Assembly (NCBI GenBank): GCA_902610175.1
Contig: CACLUR010000004.1
Location: 60,598-124,597 of the forward strand
Direction: 5' to 3'
Length of the DNA: 64,000 nt
From: an uncultured Alphaproteobacteria bacterium
GTDB lineage: Bacteria > Pseudomonadota > Alphaproteobacteria > HIMB59
Made by a program: the position numbers and the translations under genes
Notes under the pieces: model-generated
What the model was told of the DNA's origin: nothing
Seen by the model: the letters and a program-made list of their open reading frames with translations, nothing else
Databases searched by the model: none
Part shown: positions 54,491-63,193 of the stretch, piece by piece
Layout: each line of letters begins with the position of its first letter
Numbering within the stretch: the first letter of the stretch is position 1

Positions 54491-56167
54491 TTATTTGTAC
54501 ATAGTCTGGTTTTTTGTACCAGGAGCAAATTCTTCTTTATCCACCCAAATATTTACGATTGCAGGTATACCTGACTTAACAGCCTCTCTTGCTCTTTGAA
54601 GTGCAGGTTGGATTTCTTTTGCTTCTCTAACAGCTTCGCCATGCCCACCAAAGATTTTTGCAAACTCATCAAAGTTAACATCACCCAAGATGTTTCCAAC
54701 ATTTCCTTTATCTTCGCCGTACTTCATAATTTGACCAAATCTGATCTGGTTTTGAGCAGAGTTATTCCCAATAACTGTTAAAACAGGGGCTTTGTGTCTG
54801 ACAAAAGCCTCGAAGTCCATTCCAGTCATTGAAAAAGCACCATCACCACAATATAAAAGAATTTCTTTTTCAGGTGCAGCTAATTTGGCTGCAAGCGCGT
54901 ATGGTACTCCGACACCTAAAGTTCCAAGGGGCCCTGGGTCCATCCAGGCACCAGGCATTCTAGGTTGAACTGCTTGAGCACTTATGGTTACAACATCTCC
55001 TCCATCACCTATGTATATAGTGTCATCGTTTAAAAACTGGTTGAGTTCCCAAGCTACTCTATAAGGGCTAATAGGAGATTTATCTGTTGTAAATGTAGGC
55101 ATCAATTTTTCTAAAGCTGCCTCTTCCCCAGATCGGAGTTCATTAAACCAATCTGAACGATCTTTTTTTGTTCCTGCTTCAGAGATAGCCTTTAGAGTTG
55201 TTCCTATGTGTCCAACCAAACCAAGTGATATATCTCTATTTTTTCCGACAGTTCTATAGTCCATATCAATTTGAATAACAGTTGCATTAGGATTTAATCT
55301 TTTACCGTAACCCATTCTAAAATCAAAAGGTGTTCCAACAATTATAATACAATCTGACTTGGTAAAAGCATTTCTTCTAGTTCTGTGAAAGTGATGTGGG
55401 TCTCCAGGTGGCATTGAACCTCTAGCAGCACCATTTAAATAAGCAGGTATATTCATATTTTTAACAAAGTCGATTGCATCTTTTGTAGATTGGCAAGTCC
55501 AAACCTGTTGACCTAAAAGTATGCACGGTCTCTCTGCATTAGAAATAATATCAGCAGCTTTTTGTACATCTACAGGGTCTGCTAATGTTTTTGATGAGGC
55601 ACTATATTTTCCTGCTTCTGGTAAGACGGCTTTACTCATTGGAATTGAAGAGTCAAGTATATCTCTTGGAATTTCTAAAAATGATGGACCAAAAGATCCA
55701 TTTCTGGTTTCCCTAAAAGCCATTGATACCATGTCTGCACATCTCTCGGTTGACATTACAGTTGCTGCAAATTTTGTAATTGGTTGCATCATGTCTACGT
55801 GAGGTAAATCTTGTAAAGATCCCATTTTATGTTGTGTAAGTGAGCTTTGTCCTCCAATTAAAAGCATCGGGATTTCAGCTCTAAAAGCATTTGCTACTCC
55901 TGTTAACGCATGTGTCGTACCTGGTCCAGCGGTTACAACTGCACACCCAGGTTTTCCTGTCATTCTTGCATAACCGTCAGCTGCATGAGAGGCAACTTCT
56001 TCATGACGTACGTCAATAATTTTAATTCCTTCGTTTAGACATCCATTGTAAATATCAATAATGTGTCCCCCACATAAAGTGTAAATTACCTCAACTCCCT
56101 CTGCTTTAAGGGCTTTAGCAACCAGCTCACCGCCAGTTATCATTTGTTCATTAGATCCTGTAGACAT
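54491..56167 (-). CDS. ThDP-dependent 2-hydroxyacyl-CoA lyase/oxalyl-CoA decarboxylase-like enzyme
   Basis: The 558-residue protein has the three-domain ThDP fold. RHEEVASHAADGYAR holds Glu56, which activates ThDP; GDGAF at 441-445 and Asn-Asn at 468-469 bind Mg-diphosphate. TLGVGVPYALAAKLA is the usual helix before it. Similar proteins are often labelled acetolactate synthase, but there is no ilvN here and frc follows. Candidate reactions are oxalyl-CoA to formyl-CoA and CO2, or a 2-hydroxyacyl-CoA to an aldehyde or ketone plus formyl-CoA. A palindromic operator ends 18 bases before the ATG. Confidence 0.72.
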   Translation of the reverse strand: MSTGSNEQMITGGELVAKALKAEGVEVIYTLCGGHIIDIYNGCLNEGIKIIDVRHEEVASHAADGYARMTGKPGCAVVTAGPGTTHALTGVANAFRAEIPMLLIGGQSSLTQHKMGSLQDLPHVDMMQPITKFAATVMSTERCADMVSMAFRETRNGSFGPSFLEIPRDILDSSIPMSKAVLPEAGKYSASSKTLADPVDVQKAADIISNAERPCILLGQQVWTCQSTKDAIDFVKNMNIPAYLNGAARGSMPPGDPHHFHRTRRNAFTKSDCIIIVGTPFDFRMGYGKRLNPNATVIQIDMDYRTVGKNRDISLGLVGHIGTTLKAISEAGTKKDRSDWFNELRSGEEAALEKLMPTFTTDKSPISPYRVAWELNQFLNDDTIYIGDGGDVVTISAQAVQPRMPGAWMDPGPLGTLGVGVPYALAAKLAAPEKEILLYCGDGAFSMTGMDFEAFVRHKAPVLTVIGNNSAQNQIRFGQIMKYGEDKGNVGNILGDVNFDEFAKIFGGHGEAVREAKEIQPALQRAREAVKSGIPAIVNIWVDKEEFAPGTKNQTMYK

Positions 56168-56184
56168 TTTTAACCTCTCCCTGG

Positions 56185-56201
56185 TGGTATAATGTATACC
56201 A
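56185..56201. promoter_or_regulatory. GntR/FCD operator before the lyase gene
   Basis: TGGTATA, ATG, TATACCA: a perfect inverted repeat with a three-base spacer, directly upstream of the lyase ribosome site. FCD-type GntR regulators favour TNGTATACNA-like sites. The gntR stop lies 30 bases away. A twin site is at 60116. Confidence 0.7.
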
Positions 56202-56230
56202 GATTTAGAGGTCTTGCAAAGAATTTTGCC

Positions 56231-56890
56231 CTATGAATTAATGCTTTCTTGTATCTTATCAACTAAAGTAAGTGCGTGATTTTTAAGAAGTTTTTCTGCT
56301 TTTGATCCCTGGCCTGCGACAAGAGATCTAACAATGTCATTGTGTTCATCAATAGATTTGACAGCTCTATGTGACTCTATTACAAATTTTTTCCTCAAGT
56401 ATTGTAAATGAATTAACTGTGACTCTAAAATTTCTCCCATTAATTTTACTTTAGTTAATTTCATAATTTGATTATGAAATTTAATATTATCATTCGAGTA
56501 GTTATCAAGTTCAGACAAAACGTTCTCTTTTGAGTAATGACAATACTTATTTAAACTTTCAATCTCATCTTTAGTGGAATTAGCAATAATTAAATGAGCT
56601 GCATAACCCTCCAGACCCGCCCATACAGTTACAATATCAATCAATTCTTTTTTTGATTTTCTGTGCACAAATACGCCTCTTCTTGGAACTGTTTTAACAA
56701 TTCCCTCTTGCTCTAATTTAGCAACAGCTTCTCGAATAGGTGTCCGACTAACTCCTAGCTTTTCAGATAATTGTCTTTCATCTAGATGAAAATCACTTTG
56801 TTTTAAATATATATTAAGTGACAAAATATATTTTTTTAGTGAGTCGTATACCTTACCTTTTAGGTTTACCGGTCCTATTTTTTGGATCAT
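56231..56890 (-). CDS. GntR-family regulator, FCD subfamily
   Basis: The 219-residue protein has an N-terminal winged helix (about 8-75; ERQLSEKLGVSRTPIREAVAKLE split at 41-63) and an all-helical FCD effector domain (about 85-215) with HNQIMKLT and HNDIVRSL, whose His residues commonly hold a metal. It directly follows tctA and precedes the lyase gene, so it is set inside its likely regulon. A dicarboxylate or hydroxy acid ligand would suit. Confidence 0.85.
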   Translation of the reverse strand: MIQKIGPVNLKGKVYDSLKKYILSLNIYLKQSDFHLDERQLSEKLGVSRTPIREAVAKLEQEGIVKTVPRRGVFVHRKSKKELIDIVTVWAGLEGYAAHLIIANSTKDEIESLNKYCHYSKENVLSELDNYSNDNIKFHNQIMKLTKVKLMGEILESQLIHLQYLRKKFVIESHRAVKSIDEHNDIVRSLVAGQGSKAEKLLKNHALTLVDKIQESINS

Positions 56891-58414
56891 TTATGTAGTC
56901 TGTGCTTTTTTAAAAAATTTTCTATAAAGAGGGCCAAATGCTGGCATAATTAAAAGCACAATTGCAATATACATTATGATTGCAGCAATGGGTTTTTCTG
57001 CCATATCAAAAAATATTCCCATACTACCATCAGATAAAATTAGAGACTGTCTTAAAGCTTTTTCAGCTAATGGACCGAGAACAATAGACAAAACAGCTGG
57101 TGCCACAGGGTAATCTAATTTTCTCAAAATATATCCAGCAAAACCGAATAGCAACATTAACCATACGTCGTGAAGGCTTTGTGTAGGTGCATAACCACCT
57201 GTTACACAAAGAACAAAAATAACCGGGGCCAAGATGGCAAATGGTATCCTTAATACCATTAAAAAAGCTGGAATTAACGCAATATTTAAAACCAGTGTAA
57301 AGAAGTTAGCGATATAAAGACTACCAATTAAGCCCCAAACAAACTCGGGCTCTTGAGTGAATAAAAGAGGACCTGGTGTAAGTCCCCATAAAATCATGCC
57401 CCCAAGTAAAATAGCAGTTGTAGGTGACCCAGGAATACCTAATGTTAACATAGGGAGCATACTTCCAGTGCTAGCAGAATTATTTGCACATTCTGGAGCA
57501 ACAACTCCAGCTGGGACACCTGAACCAAATTCTTTTGAATTTTTTGATAATTGTTTTGTAATTCCATATGACATAAGTGATGCCGGTGTAGCACCTGCCG
57601 CAGGGAGAATTCCCACAAAGAAACCTAGAAAAGAACCAATGTTCATTGCCATTATAGTTTTTTTAAGAGCTCCAAATGCTCTTCCAACTTCCTTCATGTT
57701 GACTGATAATTTTGACATTTGAACTTTACCTTTTGTTTCTTCAAGGGTCCAAAGCATCTCGCCAATTCCGTAAATACCGATAGCAAGTACAAGGAAATTA
57801 ATTCCATGAAGAAATCCAGGGATATTAAAGAAAATTAATCTTGGCTTTCCTGTAATTAGATCTAAGCCTATAGTCGATAAAGCTAATCCAATTAATATAG
57901 AAAAAATAGTTTTTGGAACGTCATCTCCGCCTAAGCCTACAAATGTTGCAAATGCCATTACCATTAATGCAAAGGTTTCTGGCGCATTAAATCTTAGTGC
58001 TACCTCAGCCAGAGGTGGTGCAAATAAAGTAAATAAAATAACGGATACAGTTCCACCAACGAAGGAACCTACTGCTGCTGCAGTTAAAGCTGTCATAGCT
58101 TCTCCCTTAACAGCTAAGGGTCTTCCATCAAAAACTGTAGCTACTGCAGTAGAAGCTCCAGGTATGCCTAGCATAACGGAACTTATGGCACCTCCATACA
58201 TAGCGCCGTAATAGACAGCTGCTAAAAATATTATTGCTGCAGTGGGTGGTATAATAAATGTAATTGGAATAAGTATTGCAACACCATTAACTGAACCAAG
58301 ACCAGGCATTGCGCCCACAAATAAACCAATTAGACAGCCAAATACTAAAAGACCAAGGTTTAAGGGTTCAAAGGATACAAAAATTCCCTCTAGAAGAAGT
58401 ATAAACACATCCAT
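56891..58414 (-). CDS. tctA: Tripartite tricarboxylate transporter, large membrane subunit TctA
   Basis: The 507-residue protein has about 12 membrane helices and the TctA marks PGLGSVNGVAILIPITF and YYGAMYGGAISSVMLGIPG (about 65-83), with GIPGSPTTAILLGGM in the second half. It transports organic anions with TctB and the periplasmic TctC, driven by ion gradient. No good ribosome site is visible before ATG 58414. Confidence 0.9.
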   Translation of the reverse strand: MDVFILLLEGIFVSFEPLNLGLLVFGCLIGLFVGAMPGLGSVNGVAILIPITFIIPPTAAIIFLAAVYYGAMYGGAISSVMLGIPGASTAVATVFDGRPLAVKGEAMTALTAAAVGSFVGGTVSVILFTLFAPPLAEVALRFNAPETFALMVMAFATFVGLGGDDVPKTIFSILIGLALSTIGLDLITGKPRLIFFNIPGFLHGINFLVLAIGIYGIGEMLWTLEETKGKVQMSKLSVNMKEVGRAFGALKKTIMAMNIGSFLGFFVGILPAAGATPASLMSYGITKQLSKNSKEFGSGVPAGVVAPECANNSASTGSMLPMLTLGIPGSPTTAILLGGMILWGLTPGPLLFTQEPEFVWGLIGSLYIANFFTLVLNIALIPAFLMVLRIPFAILAPVIFVLCVTGGYAPTQSLHDVWLMLLFGFAGYILRKLDYPVAPAVLSIVLGPLAEKALRQSLILSDGSMGIFFDMAEKPIAAIIMYIAIVLLIMPAFGPLYRKFFKKAQTT

Positions 58415-58442
58415 GTTTTATGTCTTTACTTTACCAATCTCA

Positions 58443-58967
58443 TTATGAATACATAAAATCGTATACTGGATAAAATAAGGGCTCTGAAATACCTTGGGGT
58501 AAAGGTATTTTTAAAAGCCATTCAAAAAATAAAAAGGTTAAAACTGGTGTGATTAAAGAGAATACAGATATAAATAGGACACTTTTAGAACTAAAATACC
58601 TAAGATAAAAAGCTAAAAAAAAGATAAGTGAAAAGTAAATTCCCAAATAGCCTATTGCTAAAACTAAAATAACTAATGAAATAATTGTTACTGCAATATA
58701 TTTGAATGCATCAGCCTCAATAAAAGGAGAGTTATCTTTAGATTGTGGTGACCTTTTTAGAACGAATTTAATTATGGTAAGGACAGTGCAAATAAGCATG
58801 CCAAGAGAAAGGTAAAAAGGAAGAAATCCCGCACCCATGTTTTCTTCTGCGTTCCATGTAATTCTATTCTCAGCACTTTTAATCATCAGAGCGATTGAGC
58901 ATAACGCTAAAATAACGGCCACTGCAATTTCTGCTCTTTTGACAGTTATTTTGTTTGTTATGCTCAT
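58443..58967 (-). CDS. tctB: Tripartite tricarboxylate transporter, small membrane subunit TctB
   Basis: The 174-residue protein has four membrane segments in the TctB pattern (ICALCSIALMIKS-like first helix, GAGFLPFYLSLGMLI loop and second helix, and a C-terminal LFFEWLLKIPLPQG). It lies between tctC and tctA. Confidence 0.87.
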   Translation of the reverse strand: MSITNKITVKRAEIAVAVILALCSIALMIKSAENRITWNAEENMGAGFLPFYLSLGMLICTVLTIIKFVLKRSPQSKDNSPFIEADAFKYIAVTIISLVILVLAIGYLGIYFSLIFFLAFYLRYFSSKSVLFISVFSLITPVLTFLFFEWLLKIPLPQGISEPLFYPVYDFMYS

Positions 58968-58986
58968 ATCACTCTTAATTTAAATA

Positions 58987-59964
58987 TTAGTCAAAGTTTT
59001 TAATGATCTCACCGTGCTTAGCATATTCGATTGCTAAGAAATCTTTAAGACCATAACCCTCTAACCAGCTCATTAACTTTCCATCGTCGATGTTGAAAGT
59101 TTGGAACTCGTTATCATGATAAACAGTGTGAAGAAGTCCTGTGTAGTACTTCTCTACCTCTGCATCAACACCAGCTGGAGCCATAAATGCTCTCATCATA
59201 TAGTATTCAAGATCAGGATAACCCAATTCATATGAAGATGGTACTTCTGGGAATGCAGGATTTCTCTCAGGAGTCATCATAACTAATGCTTTTGAATCAC
59301 CTGATTGATAGAATCCCATCTGCTCAGAAGGGTTGTTTAATGTGAAATCTGACTCGCCGCCAACTAGACCTTTTGCAACAGCACCACCACCGTCATATGG
59401 TACGTACTTTGCATCAAATCCAAACTGACCTCTCATCATACCTAGAAGTAATTCGTCCTCAGACATACTTCCTGTACCACCCATTACTAGACCATTGCCT
59501 CTAGCAAGTGCGATGAAGTCATCAAATGTTTCTACACCTTGAGTATTTTTACCTTCAGTTGCAATCCATACTAAGAATGTATCTGTAATAAGTCTTGCTA
59601 ATGGTGTGAAGTCATTAAAGAAGTCAATTCCTAACTCAGGCTGGTTAACAGGTGTAGTTAGAACATTGTTAAGAGTAATGATAAGTGTGTGCTCATCACC
59701 AGCTTTTTTCTTAACATAAGTCATAGCTTCACCACCAGAACCACCTTTTTTATTAATTGGAATCACTGGCTTAGATGCGTAGTCGTTTTTCTCGATAACA
59801 CCTTGAACTAATCTAGCAATTTCGTCAGCTCCACCACCTTGACCAGCTGGGATAATAAGTTCAATAGGCTTCTTTGGACTAAAAGGCTTCGCAGAAGACA
59901 CTGAACTAACAGCGACAAGTGAAAGTGAAACAATAACTAATGCTAATTTTTTGATTATTGACAT
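58987..59964 (-). CDS. tctC: Tripartite tricarboxylate transporter, periplasmic binding protein TctC (Bug family)
   Basis: The 325-residue protein has a signal peptide (residues 1-25, hydrophobic core then VSSAKPF) and the Bug fold: IELIIPAGQGGGADEIARL, the GGSGGEAMTYV loop and VPYDGGGAVAKGLVGGESDF. These loops bind carboxylates through backbone and water. AGGAGG precedes the ATG. It is first of tctC-tctB-tctA-gntR. The ligand should be the acid used by the frc/lyase module. Confidence 0.9.
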   Translation of the reverse strand: MSIIKKLALVIVSLSLVAVSSVSSAKPFSPKKPIELIIPAGQGGGADEIARLVQGVIEKNDYASKPVIPINKKGGSGGEAMTYVKKKAGDEHTLIITLNNVLTTPVNQPELGIDFFNDFTPLARLITDTFLVWIATEGKNTQGVETFDDFIALARGNGLVMGGTGSMSEDELLLGMMRGQFGFDAKYVPYDGGGAVAKGLVGGESDFTLNNPSEQMGFYQSGDSKALVMMTPERNPAFPEVPSSYELGYPDLEYYMMRAFMAPAGVDAEVEKYYTGLLHTVYHDNEFQTFNIDDGKLMSWLEGYGLKDFLAIEYAKHGEIIKNFD

Positions 59965-60083
59965 ATTGTTTCCTCCTATAGGTTAAGCAGTACAATAAAC
60001 TATTTAAGAGAATATTAAAAATACATTCTTAATTTAGGATTTATTTAAAATTAGAAAAAAACCTTGTTTTAGCATTGATTTTC

Positions 60084-60112
60084 TTGACATTTACAACAGT
60101 GATTGTGTTATT
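60084..60112 (+). promoter_or_regulatory. Putative promoter of qor-sucC-sucD
   Basis: TTGACA at 60084-60089 and GTTATT at 60107-60112, 17 bases apart, with TG just upstream of the -10. Transcription would start near 60119, inside the palindrome at 60116-60132, so a bound regulator should block it. Confidence 0.5.
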
Positions 60113-60115
60113 TAA

Positions 60116-60132
60116 TTGTATAATGTATACAA
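60116..60132. promoter_or_regulatory. GntR/FCD operator between tctC and qor
   Basis: TTGTATA, ATG, TATACAA: a perfect inverted repeat with the same ATG spacer as the site at 56185. It covers the expected start point of the rightward promoter and lies 152 bases before tctC on the other strand. Confidence 0.7.
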
Positions 60133-60151
60133 AATACCACAGGCAGTTAAA

Positions 60152-61126
60152 TTGAAGTTTATAAATTATAAAGATGGAAGTTTGTTTCTAGACGAAAAAG
60201 AGATCGCTGACCCTCTTGATGAACAAATCCAAATTGAAATTCATTTCGCTGGAATAAATAGAGCAGATATTCTCCAAAAAAACGGACATTATCCACCTCC
60301 CTCAGGTGAGAGTGAAATTATTGGATTAGAGTGTTCCGGAATAGTTACCAAATTAGGAAAGTCTGTAAAAAACTTTAGTTTAGGAGACCAAGTTTGTGCA
60401 ATTCTTGGAGGCGGTGGATATGCGGAGTACGTAAATGTTAATGAAAAACAAGTAATGCCATTACCAAAAAATTTAAATTTACATGAATCTGGCTGCTTAC
60501 CAGAAACCACACTCACTGTTTTTGAGAATATTTTCAATGTATCTAAATTTCAAAGAGATGAGGCGATTTTGATACATGGTGGAAGTAGTGGTATCGGCAC
60601 AACTGCTATTTCAATTCTTAAAAATTATACAAAAAATATTTTTGTAACCGCTGGTACGAGTGGGAAATGTAAGAGTTGTATCGAATTAGGAGCCACTGAT
60701 GCTATTAACTACAAAGATACAGATTTTGAAGAATATTTTAATGAAAAAAAATTAAAGGTTGATGTAATATTAGATATGGTTGGAGGAGATTACTTAAAGA
60801 AAAATTTAAAAATATTAAATTTTAAAGGAAGACTTACTTATATTGCTGCTCTTGGTGGGATTAAAGCAGAAACTAATCTTTTACATATAATGAATAAACA
60901 ATTAAAAATATCTGGATCAACGTTAAGATCAAGATCTCCTTCTGAAAAGGGAAATATTGTTGATCAGGTTGTCAAAGAAATATGGCCTTTGATAGAGAAT
61001 GATAAATATAAACCAACGATTTTTGAAACTTTTAATATGAGTGATGTAAATAAAGCACATGAGGTTATGGAAAAATCTGACCATATAGGAAAAATAGTTT
61101 TAAGCATAAAAGGAGAAAAAAAATGA
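60152..61126 (+). CDS. NAD(P)H:quinone oxidoreductase (zinc-free MDR family)
   Basis: The 324-residue protein opens [11 protein letters not shown] from a TTG at 60152, then [19 protein letters not shown] (about 38-56), the family sign, and the NADPH site [14 protein letters not shown] (about 135-148). It reduces quinones or enals. An in-frame TTG at 60116 belongs to the operator and would add 12 residues unlike the family. It overlaps sucC by four bases, so both are on one message. Confidence 0.82.
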   Translation: MKFINYKDGSLFLDEKEIADPLDEQIQIEIHFAGINRADILQKNGHYPPPSGESEIIGLECSGIVTKLGKSVKNFSLGDQVCAILGGGGYAEYVNVNEKQVMPLPKNLNLHESGCLPETTLTVFENIFNVSKFQRDEAILIHGGSSGIGTTAISILKNYTKNIFVTAGTSGKCKSCIELGATDAINYKDTDFEEYFNEKKLKVDVILDMVGGDYLKKNLKILNFKGRLTYIAALGGIKAETNLLHIMNKQLKISGSTLRSRSPSEKGNIVDQVVKEIWPLIENDKYKPTIFETFNMSDVNKAHEVMEKSDHIGKIVLSIKGEKK

Positions 61127-62310
61127 ATCTGCACGAATACCAAGCGAAAATATTATTAAAAAATAATAACGTTAGAGTTTTAAATGGCTACCCAGTATTA
61201 GATGATAGCGATATAGAAGCTGCTGTAGACTCTATCCAAACGCCCGTTATGGTTGTGAAGTCTCAAATTCATGCAGGTGGAAGAGGCGCGGGAAAATTTA
61301 CAGATAGTGGTGATGACAAAGGTGGTGTGAGAGTTTGCTTCTCAAAAGATGAAGCCAAAGACAATGCAAAAAAAATGTTTGGTAAAACTTTAGTTACAAA
61401 ACAAACTGGTCCAAATGGAAAACAGGTAAATAGACTTTATATTGAGGAAGGGTGTGATATCAAAAAAGAGTACTATCTAAGTATGCTTGTGGATAGAGCC
61501 TCATCTTCAATTTCAATTATAGCCTCTACTGAAGGTGGTATGGAAATTGAGGAGGTGGCAGAAAAGCAACCTGAAAAAATTATTACTGTTAATGTCCCTG
61601 GGGACAGTATAATTGACCAAAACAGTTTAAATAAATTAACTGAAGGTCTAAAGATAGATCAAAACCTATCAAATGATTTTTGTGATCAAATTCAAAAAAT
61701 TTACAATAGCTTTTTGTCTTCAGATGCCTCTTTAGTAGAAGTTAATCCTTTTGTATTGACTGGTGAGGGTAATTTTTTGGCTTTAGATGCGAAGGTATCG
61801 ATAGATGATAATGCGCTTTATAAACATAAAGATGTAGCTTCAATGAGAGATGAAACTGAAGAGGATCCTGCAGAAATTGAGGCGTCAAAACATGAGCTTA
61901 ACTACGTCAAATTAGATGGCCAAATTGGATGCATGGTAAATGGAGCTGGTCTTGCGATGGGTACAATGGATATAATAAAATTACATGGTGGCAGTCCTGC
62001 AAATTTTCTAGATGTAGGAGGAGGAGCTACAAAAGAGAGAGTGGCAAAAGCTTTTTCTATAATTCTGCAAGATCCAAATGTAAAAGCTATTTTGGTAAAT
62101 ATTTTTGGTGGCATTATGAAATGTGACATTATCGCTGAGGGTGTGGTAGCTGCAGCTAAAGAGCTATCTATTCAAGTTCCATTGGTAGTAAGATTAGAAG
62201 GAACCAATGTTGACTTAGGAAAAGAAATTTTAAACAAATCTGGGCTCTCAATTATTTCAGCAGATAATTTAGAAGATGCAGCTAAAAAGGCAGTTAGGGC
62301 TTTAAACTAA
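61123..62310 (+). CDS. sucC: Succinate-CoA ligase beta subunit
   Basis: The 395-residue protein starts MNLHEYQAK and has the ATP-grasp loop [27 protein letters not shown], and the conserved run [18 protein letters not shown] before [11 protein letters not shown]. It makes succinyl-CoA with SucD. Malate-CoA ligases (MtkA) are close relatives, so malate as substrate cannot be excluded. It follows qor and is followed by sucD at ten bases with a GGAG site. Confidence 0.88.
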   Translation: MNLHEYQAKILLKNNNVRVLNGYPVLDDSDIEAAVDSIQTPVMVVKSQIHAGGRGAGKFTDSGDDKGGVRVCFSKDEAKDNAKKMFGKTLVTKQTGPNGKQVNRLYIEEGCDIKKEYYLSMLVDRASSSISIIASTEGGMEIEEVAEKQPEKIITVNVPGDSIIDQNSLNKLTEGLKIDQNLSNDFCDQIQKIYNSFLSSDASLVEVNPFVLTGEGNFLALDAKVSIDDNALYKHKDVASMRDETEEDPAEIEASKHELNYVKLDGQIGCMVNGAGLAMGTMDIIKLHGGSPANFLDVGGGATKERVAKAFSIILQDPNVKAILVNIFGGIMKCDIIAEGVVAAAKELSIQVPLVVRLEGTNVDLGKEILNKSGLSIISADNLEDAAKKAVRALN

Positions 62311-62320
62311 AGGAGAAATT

Positions 62321-63193
62321 ATGTCAGTATTAATTAATAAAAACACAAAAGTTATTTGCCAGGGTTTTACTGGTTCTCAAGGTACATTTCACTCAGAACA
62401 AGCTATAAAATATGGAACTCAAATGGTTGGTGGGGTGACACCAAAGAAAGGTGGCCAAGAGCATTTAGGGCTTCCTGTGTTTAATAGTGTTAAAGAGGCA
62501 AAAGACAACACAGAAGCAAATGCAACTGTAATATACGTTCCACCACCTTTTGCAGCTGGTGCTATAATTGAAGCGATTGATGCAGACATGGAACTAATTG
62601 TTTGTATAACTGAAGGAGTTCCAGTTCTTGATATGATGCAAGTAAAAAGAAAATTGGAAAAATCAAAATCGCGTTTAATTGGACCCAACTGCCCTGGAAT
62701 AATTACACCTGATGAATGCAAAATAGGCATTATGCCAGGTCATATTCACCAAAAAGGAAAAATAGGAGTTGTTAGTAGATCTGGCACACTAACATATGAA
62801 GCAGTAGCACAAACTTCTGCTGTAGGTCTGGGTCAATCGACTTGTATTGGTATTGGGGGTGATCCTATTAATGGAACAAACTTTATAGATTGCCTTGATC
62901 TTTTTTTAAAAGATCCCGAAACTGAAGGTATCATAATGATTGGAGAGATTGGTGGAACTGCTGAAGAGGAAGCTGCAGAATTTATTAAAATATCTGAAAT
63001 AAAAAAACCAGTTGCTTCATTTATAGCTGGTGCCAGTGCTCCTGCTGGAAAAAGAATGGGTCATGCAGGTGCTATTATTTCTGGTGGAAAAGGCACAGCA
63101 GAGTCAAAGTTTAGTGCTTTAGAAGAAGCAGGAGTTCATATATCCAAATCACCAGCAAAGCTAGGTGAGACAATCAAAGAAGCTTTAAACTAA
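62321..63193 (+). CDS. sucD: Succinate-CoA ligase alpha subunit
   Basis: The 290-residue protein has the CoA-binding fold ([17 protein letters not shown], residues 13-29), [10 protein letters not shown] and phosphorylated His248 in [12 protein letters not shown]. It pairs with SucC. It ends the qor-sucC-sucD unit and is convergent with the reductase gene, overlapping by four bases. The remark on malate applies to it too. Confidence 0.9.
   Translation: MSVLINKNTKVICQGFTGSQGTFHSEQAIKYGTQMVGGVTPKKGGQEHLGLPVFNSVKEAKDNTEANATVIYVPPPFAAGAIIEAIDADMELIVCITEGVPVLDMMQVKRKLEKSKSRLIGPNCPGIITPDECKIGIMPGHIHQKGKIGVVSRSGTLTYEAVAQTSAVGLGQSTCIGIGGDPINGTNFIDCLDLFLKDPETEGIIMIGEIGGTAEEEAAEFIKISEIKKPVASFIAGASAPAGKRMGHAGAIISGGKGTAESKFSALEEAGVHISKSPAKLGETIKEALN

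Noticed and set aside
54563..54572. AGGTATACCT palindrome resembling the GntR site
   Set aside because: It lies inside the lyase coding region and lacks the ATG spacer of the two intergenic sites.
54491..56167. Acetolactate synthase large subunit
   Set aside because: No small regulatory subunit or other branched-chain gene is near; frc follows directly.
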